Assembly: GCF_954871325.1 (NCBI RefSeq)
Contig: NC_088779.1
Coordinates: forward strand, 16,742,846-16,806,845
DNA: 64,000 nucleotides
Source: Gordionus sp. m RMFG-2023
Taxonomy: Eukaryota; Nematomorpha; Gordioida; Chordodea; Parachordodidae
Reading direction: 5' to 3'
Below are positions 1 through 11,984 of this stretch, one piece after another. The notes below the pieces were generated by a model. It did no database searches. It was not told where the DNA came from and saw only the letters and a list, made by a program, of their open reading frames with translations. Numbering within the stretch: the first letter of the stretch is position 1; every line of letters begins with the position of its first letter. Both the position numbers and the translations under genes were made by a program.

Positions 1-371
1 CCTATAATTGAATCACCTTTATCAGTATAGTTACAATAAAACCATGCTTCTCCGCCTAATAGCCCAAATTCAGATATATCCATATGTACATCTTGACTGA
101 TTACCCCTTTTAAAATGTTGAATATTTTTACAATAAATATACAACAATTTATATTATAAAGTTAGGTTAACACGTGTAAAAAAAATGACATGAAGAATTA
201 CAAGTAACACTAGATAACCTATGATTTTTTATTTCTAATAATTTTATAAAATATTAAGAAATGAAATACTTTGGTTTGATTTTTTAAAAATTTAAAATGC
301 AGAATGAATATTTATGAAGTTGGGTGGTAGTTTCAGAGATAGAATTAAGATAAATTTTTAATCGATTATTA
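1..371. other. A+T-rich intergenic DNA, no gene seen
   Basis: No open frame with recognisable protein similarity and no repeat structure were seen here. The stretch ends at the target-site duplication of the element that starts at 380. Confidence 0.5.
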
Positions 372-379
372 TATAATTT

Positions 380-1566
380 CATAGGCGTAGCCAGTTTTGG
401 GGACAAGGGGAAATCCCCCCCCCTTCAGAAATTTATCACTTTTTGTGAATATCATTTTAAACTAATAAAAAATATCCCCCTTAATCCTCCCCCCACTCCC
501 TGACCCCCAAAAATATATGCATATATCTTAAACAATAATTTGAAAGAAAGAATGTAAAATTGATATTTTTTTAAACTAAAACTATTCATCATAATTTATA
601 TATTTTTGGAAAAAAGTATATATAAAAAAAGTGAACCAAAAATGTTTTTAAAGAAATGGAATATAAGCCAAAGATAAGTCTTAAGACTAAAGTGAAATGT
701 ATTATAATTATAATAATAGATCCATAAAATTACTAAATAATATAATATATCAAATATAATTTTTTATAAAGTGAGTAATTTTAATTTATTTATCTTAATA
801 AAAGTAAAATATAATTATAAAACTATTGATAAAATTAAATCATAAATTAAATTAAAAAATTAAAGCACAATACAAACAGTACAATATAATATGTCGTAGA
901 TTTATATTATATCTAATTTTATCAATTATCATATGACAATCAAATAATTTTTCCAATATAGCGAATTATATATTTTACATAAAACTATAGAATGTTGATA
1001 AGGACATCAAGAAATATCTTTTAAAGACATTATCATTATCATTATCATTATTTAATTTAATAAAATTAAATAAAATAGATGGCGTTAAATAACTGAGTGC
1101 AAATTATTGCTATATTTATTATCAAGAGCATTGATTAGTAAAATTTGTTAAAATATTAACTGAAATATATTTTCTAACTGTCAAATATGTCTGTAAAAGT
1201 GGAGTTTTACCTAATATTTTGTCAATTCGATATAATAGAGGAATATCAAATATATGTCTACTTACTTCTTATAAATAAATTTCTTATACTTGTTTGGAAT
1301 AAATTATTGGAATGCTTTTATATTAATGTATATGCAAGTAATTTATTATATTTTATATAAACTAATAAAAGTATATTTCATATTTGTTCCAGGCTTATTT
1401 TTTTATTAAAACTAACCTATCTTGTAAAAATATTTTATGACTATATATATAGAATATGGTAACACGGCCGAAGCAGGCCGAAGTCCCGCCCAAATGGGGT
1501 CTGAGGGCGAAGTCCCCAGTAATTTTTTAATCCCCCTCCCTTAGGAAAATCCTGGCTACGCCTATG
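380..1566 (+). mobile_element. Non-autonomous hAT-like element, copy 1
   Basis: The stretch starts with CATAGGCGTAGCCAG and ends with its inverted copy CTGGCTACGCCTATG. It is flanked by a perfect 8-bp direct duplication, TATAATTT, at 372-379 and 1567-1574. Eight-base target duplications and ends of this kind are typical of the hAT superfamily. The interior is A+T-rich with no transposase-like frame. C-rich and G-rich blocks lie just inside the ends, including GGCCGAAG repeats near 1464-1490 and C runs near 412-422. A run of TCATTA repeats lies near 1030-1050. The same 1.2-kb sequence occurs in the opposite orientation at 43201-44399, by eye about 90 percent similar. Internal similarity to 48430-50282 marks that one as a relative. 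Confidence 0.9.
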
Positions 1567-1654
1567 TATAATTTTTTCAAGCTAATAGATCCGAATAACT
1601 TTAAATTTTGACGCAAATAATTTCTTCTAATTCAAGCGGGATAATTATGTATAA

Positions 1655-2336
1655 TTCAAGAATTATCAAAAATGAGAAGAAAAAAATTAAGAAAAGATCA
1701 AAAAATAGAGATTGAAAATGAGTTAAAGAGATTGAAAAGGCTAATGTATCTAAAAGTTTACAATATAAGGAGAAAAAATCATAAAAAAAGAATATCGTAT
1801 GTATGATGAAAAAAAGTACTTGTTTAAAAAAATGGAGCAGATATGTGAAGAAAAATAACGAAAAATTTATAAATTATTTTTAAAAAGAGAAAAGAATTAT
1901 CAAAAATGAAAAGAAAAATATTGGGAAAAATAAACTAAGAAATAGCAAAAAGTTAGAAATAAAAAAAGAAGGAATAAGAAAAATAAATAAAAATTTAAGA
2001 CATAAAAAAAAATTTATAATTTATTTTAAAAAAATTTAAAAAATTACTATTTTCCTTTTTTTGAATGGGAATTTTCCTTTTTGATTGACACTTTTACTTA
2101 TCTTTTGGGAATTTTCCTTTTTTGATTGACACTTTTTCTTTTTTGTTTGACACTTTTTCTTTTTTGATCGAACTTTTCCCTAAACCTTTGGGACTTTTCC
2201 TTTTTTGATTGACACGTTTTGATTGAACCTTTTCCATTTATGATTGACACTTTTCCTTTTTTTGATCGGACCTTTTCCTTTTATAATTAAAACTTTTCCT
2301 TTTTTGATTAGAACTTTTCCTTTTTTGAATGAGAAA
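1655..2336. repeat. Polypurine arm plus ~22-bp pyrimidine-rich minisatellite, copy 1
   Basis: The left half (about 1655-2035) is almost all A and G on the plus strand, with repeats such as GAATTATCAAAAATGA. The right half (about 2040-2336) is pyrimidine-rich, with degenerate units of about 20-24 bp like CCTTTTTTGATTGACACTTT. The two halves are roughly complementary, so the stretch could fold back. The same arrangement recurs at 14930-15490. The predicted frames here are low-complexity K/N/E/Q translations of the repeat and not a gene. No terminal repeats or target duplication were found. Confidence 0.7.
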
Positions 2337-2394
2337 CCCTGTAATAGTAACTCCAACCAATAATCAATTCTTAATAAGTATCTATGAGATTAAC

Positions 2395-2460
2395 CAGAGT
2401 TGGGCATATTGCTTAATGAAAGTTAGCAGTTACCATTATGAAATATAACAGCTAAGTTTC
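2395..2460 (+). mobile_element. Orphan hAT-like left end
   Basis: CAGAGTTGGGCATATTGC resembles the start of hAT elements. It matches, as an inverted copy, the right end CTGCCCAACTCTG at 43045-43057. No matching right end was found nearby, so this is probably a truncated copy. Only the terminal motif supports the call. Confidence 0.35.
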
Positions 2461-3240
2461 ATTGTCACTTCAAAAAAAACTAATGATTATGTAATCTTTA
2501 TTTAGAACATGAAACAGTTGCAAAAAAGCTCTTAGTTGCATAATAAAAATAAGAATAAATTAAAATGGAAAACTGCTATAAAGAATATTATTGATTCCTT
2601 TTTCTGTAAAATCTATAATTAATAAAAAGCAGTATAATAAAGAAACAATAAATAATTATTAATATTTTATAGTCTATCTAATTTAATAAAAATTACAGAT
2701 TATCAATTTAAATTCATTCGACAAAGGACTAATTTTTCAAATAAAACGACCGCATACATTAATTTATTTTTTACCAACATATTAATATAGTAAAGAACAT
2801 CTAGTAAATTTAAAATTATAAAAAATAGACTGAGGGCACGAGTAATTGGAGGCATTTTTTTGATGCCCGTTGAAAAAGAAGAGAATTGTTGATGCAAATG
2901 AAACTTGTTATTTACTATAAAGAATGCAAGATTTATTAGCTTAAAAAATATATAATATTCGTTTAATTCATTATTTAAATTCTATTTAGGAAATTATATT
3001 TGCAATGGCTGATTTTTATATGTATTCTTAAAATAAAATATGGGATTATCATTTCATATGAGTCTTTTTCAATTAAAATGTGAAACTGAAATATTGTGTT
3101 TAACCCATCGTTTTAAACATTTTTGTTTAAAAATATAAGAAGTAAAAAAAACACTTGAGGCTGCTAGAAAACATTTGCCCACGAGGCCGCAAGATCTCAG
3201 TTCACCCCCCCCCCCCGATGACATATTTATAATATGAAGT
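2461..3240. other. A+T-rich DNA, no gene recognised
   Basis: Short frames only, none with recognisable motifs. A run of about 12 C lies near 3206-3217 just before the LINE remnant, where G+C rises. The piece directly upstream of the first readable reverse transcriptase block could be more of the LINE, too decayed to read. Confidence 0.4.
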
Positions 3241-3242
3241 TC

Positions 3243-4145
3243 AAAATCAATCTTGAACTTAACCTTTGGTACCTGGACTACGGATCCCTATGTGACCCAG
3301 AGATTAATGTGTTGGAGGCCATCAATTTCTTAATTGATGAATTCTAAACTATAAGCCTTGTTTTAAATATGGATAAAAAAGAAATTAGTTTTTAAAAAGA
3401 TCCCGATCAGAATGTTTTAATTGCTTTAAGGTATTGACAGGGAATCAATCTCTCTTTTAGGATCCTCGTCAAATAGTCTATCCCCAGTAGAAATTCTAGA
3501 CTTTGCACTAAATTGGAAGCAATATATAATATTCCCGCCCATCATTTATATTTAATAAGGACTTCCCAAAATTTTACATCTTTTTGGGCCTCATCTACAC
3601 TTTTAAAATTTTCCTTCTTTTCAGCCTTGGACATGAAAATTAAAAACTTGCTTGAGGTTATCTTAAACATTCATTTTCCCTGGGTTATTGCACAACTTCC
3701 GACCAAGAAATGTGGTTTTGGGTTCCTCCCTCTTAATTTAATTTCTTTATCAGCCTTCCTTTCTTTTCATCTTCAATGCGAGGAGGTTACAAGTAAGCTT
3801 GTAAGGGGTAGAGATGTTCATTTGAAACTGCCAGTTACTTATATAAGAAAAATTTATACCTTATCTCTTTCACAGTCCTCGGCACAAAATGGCTTTCTTA
3901 ACCCCCCTCTGACTAACTTTAATAAATTGAAGGGAATTAACCCCTCCCTTGATAAAACTCCAATCCTTAAATACTTTAGGTCTATTAACTCTATAATCTT
4001 AAATAAATTAGGGTTTGCTAACTACCTTAACCTTCTGGAACCCGTCAACTTATCCCTGTCTGATGGAAAAACAGGTGGTCTCACAAACATTCCTTGGTTT
4101 AAAGGAAAACACCTATATATGTCTCACAATTTTCCTCTAACTTAA
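3243..4145 (+). pseudogene. LINE-type reverse transcriptase, 3' part (broken)
   Basis: This is a remnant of a non-LTR retrotransposon reverse transcriptase. In one frame, 3243-3347 encodes the catalytic-loop block WYLDYGSL, the place of the usual WYLDDG; the second aspartate is replaced by tyrosine. The same frame is then broken by stops until 3513, from where 210 codons are open. This part carries the C-terminal blocks known from LINE reverse transcriptases: LPTKKCGFGF followed by LSAFLSFHLQ (usual form LP...GGLGL...AFLAS) and, near the end, IPWFKGKHL (usual form PWKxGRxL). The ATG at 3513 is internal to the ancestral protein and not a true start. The frame ends at 4145, next to the insertion of the 4150-7417 element. 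The clade is uncertain. Confidence 0.65.
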
Positions 4146-4149
4146 ACAT

Positions 4150-7100
4150 ACTGTTGTTAAACGGCTAAGCCGAGTCGACTTAGTTGCGACTCGAGTCTAG
4201 TTTCTAGTCGATAAAACGACTTCGACTCGAGTCGATCAAAGGAGCCGCATTATCACTTAGTCGGCTCGCTTAATTGGCTCGTGTAGTAGGCTCGCTGGAC
4301 CTGCTCAATATTTTAGTTTTTTTATTTATAAGTAAATTATATTTTTATAAAATCTGGTAAATTGCTAAATTTTGGATTACTGATTGTGAACTAAATTATA
4401 ATAAGAATATTTATGTCGTAAAAATGGTTCAGAACCTCAATTCGGCTTTAGGGATTTTAGACGGTGAATATATAATTTATATTGTTAAGAAGTTAAATTA
4501 TAAATTCAATGAAGATGTTCCTTGGAAAAATGACAATTGTCATAAACGTTTATTTAAAGTTTTTTAAATTTTTTTGAAATGGGCTAAAATGAGTATTGCT
4601 AACATGTCTAAATTAAACTCAATGAAAATGTATCCTCAATAAGTGACAATTGTCATATCGTTATTGTTAAAGATGAAAAAAAGTTTTTTTTTATCCTCCT
4701 CTTTTATTATGGTTAAGATGAAAAAGTTTTTTTAATCCCCCTCTTTTGTTTATGTTAAAGATAAATAAAGTTTTTTTTTAATACCCCTCCTTTGTTTACA
4801 ATAAAATGAAAGTTATAAAAAAAGGTTTCTCTTTTTGGTCCTTCTTTTGTTTTAAGTTAAACACAGTGAAAATAAAACATATGGCTTTTGTGTTTTCTCT
4901 CATTTTACTGGATTTCTTACTTTAGGAGTCCTCAGTAAGGTGATCCGAAAATATGAGTTAGACCGTTGGGTCCGGGAGACCACCTTGCATCCCAAGGTAT
5001 ATTTTGAGTTTCGGGAAGTTTAGGTGGGTAGGTTTTATCCCCAATTATCGATAAAACTAACACAACTCGGTTCCACAAAAACGTTCTTTTTTCACTTTGC
5101 ACCAATTTAATTTTAATTTATAATTGCGCCTTTTATTTTCCCTATAAAAGGGACGAATCTTTTATAGTTTTGATACTTTATTTTTTTTCTGTAAAATAAT
5201 TTTGAAAATCTTTACACACTTTTTATGTTTAAAAATAATTTTGAAATTTTTATTAACAAATTATCATGACCCTGTCACAAAATTTTTCAGTTATTTTTAA
5301 AGTTTTTTAATAATTTTTGACGCTAATGGGTAAAGATATAGATTGTAAACATGTTGAATTAAAATTTCATGATGATATACCATAGGAAAGTGACAATTGT
5401 CATAATCGTTATTTTTAAAGTTTTTTGAATTTATTTTTGACGCAAATGGGTTAAAATATAGATTGTAATCTATTTTTTCCATATGTTTATGAAATTCAAA
5501 ATTTTAAATTTATAAGATGTGTATTTTATCATATTGATAAATAATATTCATATGGTTTATAAATTCTTTTCATAAAATCTTACTTTGAATACAAACTCAG
5601 CACGATTTCGCAGTGAGTATACAAAAATTTATGCTAATAATGAATGCAGGGTTATAATTTTTAATATATGTAGAATTAAAATTTATTAATTAAAGGAATA
5701 AGATTGTGAATCCTTATCTTAAAAGTTTAAATAACATGAGTTACTGACCTCTTTTGTTAAATCAGTTTGCATGTTTTCATCAAATTTATGATAAGGACAA
5801 CGATTATGAGCATAAAAATAGCCATTATTTTTTTTTGTTTCGCCATAGCATCAATTTCTCAAAAAAATATGAAAGTTAAATAACAAAGTTACTGCCACTT
5901 TTCTGAATTATTTCAATAAAACTTAAACAAAATATCTTTTTTGATTTCTCAAAAACTTATTGGAAAACTTTAAAATAACGATTATGACAATTATCAGTTT
6001 CCTATGGTACATCATCCTGAAATTTTATTCAACATATTTACATTCTAAATTATAACCCATTGGCGTCAAAATAATTTAAAAAACTTTAAAAATAACGATT
6101 ATAACAATTGTCACGTATCTAGCATCTTCACTGAAGTTTTATTTAAACATGTTAGTAATACCTATTTTAGCCCATTTACGTTTAAAAAATTTAAAAAACT
6201 TTATAAATAACGATTATGACAATTGTCACTTTTATTGGTACATCTGAATTGAAATTTTACATGTTAAAATACATATTTTTGTCCATTAACGTCAAAAAAT
6301 CTAATATATTTAAAAATACCGATTATGATAATTGTCATTTTTCCAAAAAACATTTTCATTGAATTTATAATTTAACATCTTTAGCATATAAATTTGTGTC
6401 AAAAAATCTTAAAAAATAACGAATATGACAATTGTCACATTAAAATATTATCATATAAAATAACATAAAAAGGTTTAATATAAATATTTTAAAAAAATTA
6501 TTTAGATAAACCACCTCTCTTAATATACTTAAAAAATAGATAATTTTGCAAAAATGATAAAAAAAACTATAAATTCAAATTCACAAAAGAATTCCTTAAA
6601 AAAGATTTTACAAAGAAGATTTAAAATTTTTATCAAATCAAAATATGTTTCAAAATTCTTTTTGAACTTCAAAAAATATTTTTGCTTAAAATTTTGGGCG
6701 TGAAAATCACTAATAAATTGTAACAAAAATAATATTACAAAAAAAATCAAATTAATATATCCATTTTTGTAATATAATCATATTTCATATAAATATAAAA
6801 TATTTTTTTATGTTGATAATAATAAAATATTAACTTTAAATATAAATAAAATATATTTTATTAAAATTAAATAAATAAAATTCTACATAATTATATTCTT
6901 AAAATGTCTCAATCAAATAAATTTTGGCTCTAATTTGAACTCAAGCTAGCTTCTGAGCCGGCTTTAGCAAAATTCTGCTGATCCGATCATTTGTTTCAAT
7001 AAACTGGCTTCAGCCTATATCAATTTTTCAATTCACAAACTGGCTAAGTTTAGAACCTAATCACAAATAAAATTAATTTCTAAGCCGACTTGAGCCAACT

Positions 7101-7417
7101 CCTGAGCCGGCTTATTAAGTTCATGTTATCAAAATTTCCACCAATTTAAGTCTAAAATCTCTAAAGCCGAATTCGGGTCCAGTCTTATTATAATTTTTGT
7201 TACATTAATCAGTAACCCAAAATTTAGTAATTTATTAATTAGCCGTTTATAAAAATATTATTTACTTATAAATAAAAAAACTAAAAAATACAGCAGACCC
7301 AGTGAGTCGACTACACTAGCCGACTAAGAGATTAGGCTCATGCGGCTATCGGTTTGACTCGGAGCGGTTTTTCGAATCGAGTCGCAAGTGGTAAGAACTC
7401 GACTTTTTAACAACACT
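4150..7417. mobile_element. 3.3-kb inverted-repeat (foldback) element, TAGTGTTGTTAA family
   Basis: The left end is ACTGTTGTTAA and the right end TTAACAACACT. The flanks TTAAACAT (4142-4149) and CCAAACAT (7418-7425) agree at 6 of 8 positions, both differences being C/T, as expected of an aged hAT-type 8-bp duplication. Both arms begin with G+C-richer repeats built of CGACTCGAG and GGCTCG motifs (4160-4310; 7290-7400), followed by arms that can pair. The interior holds several TGACAATTGTCA palindromes or one-base variants (near 4532, 4650, 5392, 5985, 6110, 6217, 6325 and 6427), spaced about 100-125 bp on the right side. No transposase frame is present. It is related to 51012-54598 but more decayed. 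It sits inside the LINE fossil, which resumes after 7427. Confidence 0.75.
5585..5648. repeat. Short copy of a small palindromic element
   Basis: The sequence with core AGCACGATTTCGCAGTGAG and end AATGAATGC resembles the 104-bp palindromic element at 45453-45556 but lacks much of its centre. It lies near the middle of the 4150-7417 foldback element. Confidence 0.4.
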
Positions 7418-7426
7418 CCAAACATG

Positions 7427-7640
7427 AATACGATTATTACAGTTGAAAAGACAAAAATTAGAAAGTATCACAACTTTTCTGATTTTTTTTATTTAAATAG
7501 TTATTTCTACCAATGGGTCCTTAGGCCCATTAGGCTATCATTTTTTTAAAAAAATTCTCAAATTAATGATGATCCGCTTTTAAAATGTTACATTCAACTC
7601 AAATCACTGTATTTCTAATCAACTATCTTAGTTTCCTCGG
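7427..7640 (+). pseudogene. Continuation of the LINE reverse transcriptase fossil
   Basis: After the foldback element, frames here read VEKTKIRKYHNFSDF and, one frame over, FLPMGP followed by a stop-interrupted tail. These match the order of blocks after the PWKxGR motif in this LINE group as I recall it (a charged KxRKY block, then a PMGPETLG-like block). I infer that the LINE was one piece before the 4150-7417 element landed in it. At least one frameshift and several stops are visible. Similarity is by eye only. Confidence 0.45.
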
Positions 7641-8676
7641 ATCTCAATAAGAATTTTTTTGCTCCTCTCCTCCCATGTTGTTTATTAATTCATTTATTTA
7701 TTTTTAAATGTCGTTTTAATTCATTTTTTAAATGTTATTTTTATACATGCTGTTTTTTAATATAAATAAATAGAATTTCACTAAAAGGTTTATTTTTAAC
7801 TAAGAATTAATTGAATATTAGAAAATGGTCGGATATATTATTAAAAAACATGCTATTATCTGGATTTATAAAATGTATCATTTTCTTTATAGTTTTTTTT
7901 AAGATTATCAGTACAGTATGTGTCAAATTTTGCAGTCAAACCTGTCTAATTTGGGCTTTTGATAATTCGGGAAACTCCCTCATCTGAAAAAAATTTTGAG
8001 ACTAAATCAAATTCCTACTAATTGTTATTAAAAATTTGGAAAATTGTACAACTCTCTACTTTAAAAAGTGGGCAGATATTTAATTTTTTGTCTATTTACG
8101 TAAGATCTCTATAAAGTAAGCTCTTGTGTTTTTGTTGATTTATCATCTTTTTAAAACTATTCATGTTATTGGATTCCAGATTTCAAAAACTTAGTCCCAA
8201 TACTTTAATTCATTTATAATTATTAGCCCAATGCAATTCTTGTTCGACACCTATTATTTCTTGAACAAATAATGTAGAAATAAAAAAAAATTGATGAAAA
8301 TAAGTTCAAATTCTAAGGATTATTTAACAAAAGTAGAGCAAATTTATTCCTTTACATCTATAATAATCAAATTAGAATAAGAATATGGGTTGTTACTAGG
8401 TCAAAAAATAATAATATCCTGATAACTTAATTTTTTGTGAAAAAAGTAAATAGGCTGGTAAATATAGAGAAAAAAATTATATACCCGCAAAACAAAAGGA
8501 ACAAATCTTTTTAACATAATTTCCTTTCCTTATTATCCGTCAGTTTCAGATAAATCATCTTCATCCACGATAATTACAATAAATTAGATATATAATAATT
8601 ATTAATATTTTCTTTGAAATTTATTTGCACTGTTAATATATTGTACATCTTAAAAACAGTATAGCTATAGCATTAG
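7641..8676. other. A+T-rich DNA, no gene seen
   Basis: Only short, stop-rich frames. No terminal repeats, RNA gene or protein motif were recognised. Confidence 0.5.
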
Positions 8677-8741
8677 GTGCTTGGTGCGCCGATCCAGCCA
8701 CAAAAACCTTTAGGCAGCTGTAGAATCTGTGCATCAAGCTG
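8677..8741 (+). CDS. Candidate short host exon (weak)
   Basis: A 65-bp island of higher G+C lies between CATTAG and GGTAAG and could be an exon. One frame is open throughout. A second frame reads GAWCADPATKTFRQL before a stop, which looks protein-like but would need a frame change to continue. I do not recognise a family. It could equally be a relic of a mobile element. Confidence 0.2.
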
Positions 8742-9376
8742 GTAAGATTTTAAAATAAATTTAACCTTTTATAAATATGGAACTAGTCGTCAATAAGAAT
8801 ACTAATATTGAATTGTAATACAGTTGCCTGAAGGATCTGGAATATGAATAAAATGGATTCTTTAAAGTTGAATGATAAGTACGATATATAAAATCACTGG
8901 GTATTTTAATCATTTTATATAAAATTATATATTATTCTTTTGAAAATAAAGTTGACTAGATTTTAACATATAAAAAATATTAAATTTAACTTAATATCAG
9001 ATAATTTTAAGTTGCAAAAAATCAAATTTTGGAGTAAGGCTGGAGAATATCCGAAATCTATAAATATAATAAAATTGGTTATGGATTAATAATAATAAAA
9101 TATAGTTAAAATAAATTAAATCAATATAATTATAATTTAGACAAAAATTTTGTCATATACAATTGACAAACCAGCATCTTTAATATGTATAAAACGTCCC
9201 ATATATATAATAATATAAATTTTACAGAAATATGATTATTTTATTAAATATTTTTTGAGAATCCATTAATTGAAATAAAAAATTAATATTATTATAATTT
9301 AAGTACAAATTTTATGATCTTTAATTATAAATTTATTTTTAAAATCATGACCCACTCCAATTTTTTATTTTTACAG
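8742..9376. other. A+T-rich DNA between candidate exons
   Basis: No open frame of note. A pyrimidine-rich tract (TTTTTTATTTTTACAG) ends it and is a good splice acceptor. Confidence 0.4.
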
Positions 9377-9460
9377 CATTTTATAATTCACAATTTTACG
9401 CCACCTCAAGATTTTTCTGAAATTCCGTATCCAGATAGGTCATGCATGTTTTATAGCCAG
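9377..9460 (+). CDS. Candidate short host exon
   Basis: A pyrimidine tract ending in TTTACAG precedes, and CCAG|GTACAA follows. The 84 bp between are 28 codons open in phase 0, including the stretch SEIPYPDRSCMFYSQ, which is richer in proline, cysteine and serine than chance translation of this DNA. I do not recognise the family. The next exons were not found on either side, and the frame does not join cleanly to the 8677-8741 candidate. Transcript reads would decide. Confidence 0.3.
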
Positions 9461-11378
9461 GTACAACAGTGCACATGATTTGCCTAACAGTTTTATAAAT
9501 TGTATTTTTAAATAAAATTAGTTCTAATACTAAACAAACTAGTCTATATCATGCCTTTATCTATGTATTACCAACCCCATTTGCCCTCAATAAATTAAAG
9601 CATAGGTTTAACCCTGATATCTTTATTATTTATAGCACTTTAGAAAAATAAGTAAATAAATTTCATAAATTATAAACACAAATTTATAAACATAGTAAGG
9701 TTATAATTATAAAGTTAAAAAAAAATCACTTTTTTTACCTTTTATATTGAATAAGTTTTTAGTATATTTGAGACATTTGTATTAAATTTTAAAAATATCG
9801 ATTTTAAAAAATATATAATTCTAACCAATTAATATCTACTTTTTTGCCATTATTTTGCTTGTGTTAAAGTATAATGCATTATTAATAATATGTATATTTT
9901 AATAATATATAATGATTATTATTATGTTTTTATATTGGAAAATATTTGACAAAACCTTTGATAAATTAAAAAAAAATTATTTCATTTTGCCTACCATTTT
10001 TTTTGTAATATTGATCGATAATTTTTTTTAATTGATATCATTTTTCTCACCCTTAGGTTAAAATTCATTATCAACCTAAATGTGCATTATGAATTAATAG
10101 CAATATATTTTGCTATATTTTTTGAATGAAAAATATTGGATATTTAATCGATTTGATATAGATGAATGTTTAGATAGTAAGCCTTGAAATAATTTAATAA
10201 TTTAAAAGGTACTTTTTGGACAATAAAAAAGATAATATTCATAATAATCATAGAAGATAAATTTAATTATTTAAATAAAATTTATTGAGTAAAACAAACA
10301 TTTCGCAAAAATATTACATGTTTATAATAATAATTTAAAAATATAATTTTTAAATTTAAAATAAAATTAATTGATATTATATAAGAAGTGTATTTTTCTT
10401 TGTCAGAGAGAGACCTAAAAGTACCCATTTAACGGCGAGATTTAAATTTTTTTTTATCAGGCCAGGTTTCTAAAATTTTTATTCTCTCTAATTGTGTAGT
10501 GTAGTTATATAATAAGCAAATAAATTATTTAATCTATTATTTGATAACTGCTTAATTGTATAAGCTAAATTTATTTTATAAAAATTGACCCTGTTCTTGA
10601 TTTATTTTTTTGAAATCGGCCAAACTTTTGAGAGGAAATCTGATATAATATTGAAAATAACAGTTGTGTATTTCGAGGGAGGGAGAGTCAAATGACATTT
10701 GACCATCCTGTTCTCCAATACTTTATAATTATAAATAGATTTTTTTTATTATGATTCACCTCCCTCAAAATCCTAGATACGTTCAATGGATATTATACTT
10801 ATTCTAAAAATAAATTACAAACGAAATTTAACATTTTTAATTACCCATTTACATACTATGAAATCTTATAGTTTTATTTATTAAAATTAAACAAATTTTT
10901 TCATGGATGTTATTTTATTTTTCTTAGCAAATAAGATATCAAACATAATTTAATAACTCTAACCTTTTATGGTATAAAATTAAAAGCAATAAAAACAAAG
11001 AGTACAAGTATTGTTATAGTTATGAGATATATATTGTCACAATAAAAAAAGAAAAGTCAATTTCTATAATACTCAAAAATTTAATTTGTGAAATAGTAAA
11101 AGATCGATAAAAATACCTATAAATATATTTTTATTTTTACAGGTTAAATATCTTTTAAAATAACAAGGAATATATATAAAATAATGATAAAATTTTTGCC
11201 GTCAAGATTTGTCCTAATCCCTATAACGTATATTTTGTAATAATAAATTTCTTAAAATGATATAATATTTTTTTAAGTGAATGCTTATAATTAATATACT
11301 TTTTGCAAATATTATTTTTCAAAGACTTAAATATTACTTTGCAAAAGAAGTTACTAAATACAGGGAATTAGTTACTTG
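9461..11378. other. A+T-rich DNA, no gene seen
   Basis: Scattered small frames without motifs. A somewhat G+C-richer patch at about 10405-10440 (AGAGAGACCTAAAAGTACCC and following) has no recognisable coding sense. Confidence 0.45.
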
Positions 11379-11480
11379 CAGGGTTGGACAGTATTTAAAT
11401 TTAAAATGCAGATTACTTTTTATATTTAGTATTTATTTGTTTGAATATGTTAGAAAGTATTTAGATTTTAAATATTGAAA
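11379..11480 (+). mobile_element. Orphan hAT-like end
   Basis: CAGGGTTGGACAGTATTTAA followed by TATTTA-type repeats resembles a hAT terminus with its subterminal repeats. No partner end was found. The short open frame across it is a translation of the A+T-rich repeat. Confidence 0.3.
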
Positions 11481-11561
11481 TTTTGTATTATATATATATT
11501 CATAATTTGTTGATTTAAATATTAAATTTCTTTTGAAGTAATTGCTTCAAGTAGGAAATTT

Positions 11562-11582
11562 GTACCCCCATAATGGGGGTAC
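11562..11582. repeat. Perfect 21-bp G/C-bearing palindrome
   Basis: GTACCCCCAT and ATGGGGGTAC are exact inverted copies with a single A between them. This stands out in A+T-rich surroundings and could form a strong hairpin. No gene lies beside it. Confidence 0.7.
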
Positions 11583-11984
11583 TTTTATTGAAAATATTTT
11601 ATTTATTTTTTTTTCACAAAAATTGCATTTTAATTTCATTTATAGTTCTACCCCGATAACCAAAAAAAAATCACACTTTATTATTTATCAAAAAATAATT
11701 TAAGAACAGGATTTCAATAGAAAAGGGGAGTTTGTGTATTTATCGTAGTTTAGGGATACATATAATGATTCAATATCTTATCTATTTCACCCTTAATTTC
11801 ATTCAATTTCAAATAATGCCCAGAAATGTTAACCAAAAGAATATATAAATGTTTAATAAATCATTGCGAATCCCAAAATATAGGGGGTGATAAATAGAGA
11901 GACCATAAATCATAGAAGTCTCAATTATAACGAGATAAAAAATATTATTAAATCGTAGTAATGGGGTAAACATTTCTAAAAAAA
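11583..11984. other. A+T-rich DNA, no gene seen
   Basis: Nothing recognisable. The open stretch on the minus strand at 11809-12003 has no protein motif. Confidence 0.4.

Noticed and set aside
1021-1056. TCATTA microsatellite considered separately
   Set aside because: It is a short internal part of the 380-1566 element.
3195-3220. Long C run considered as a regulatory tract
   Set aside because: Homopolymer runs of this kind occur at several transposon ends in the window (for example 28878, 56586) and have no associated gene.
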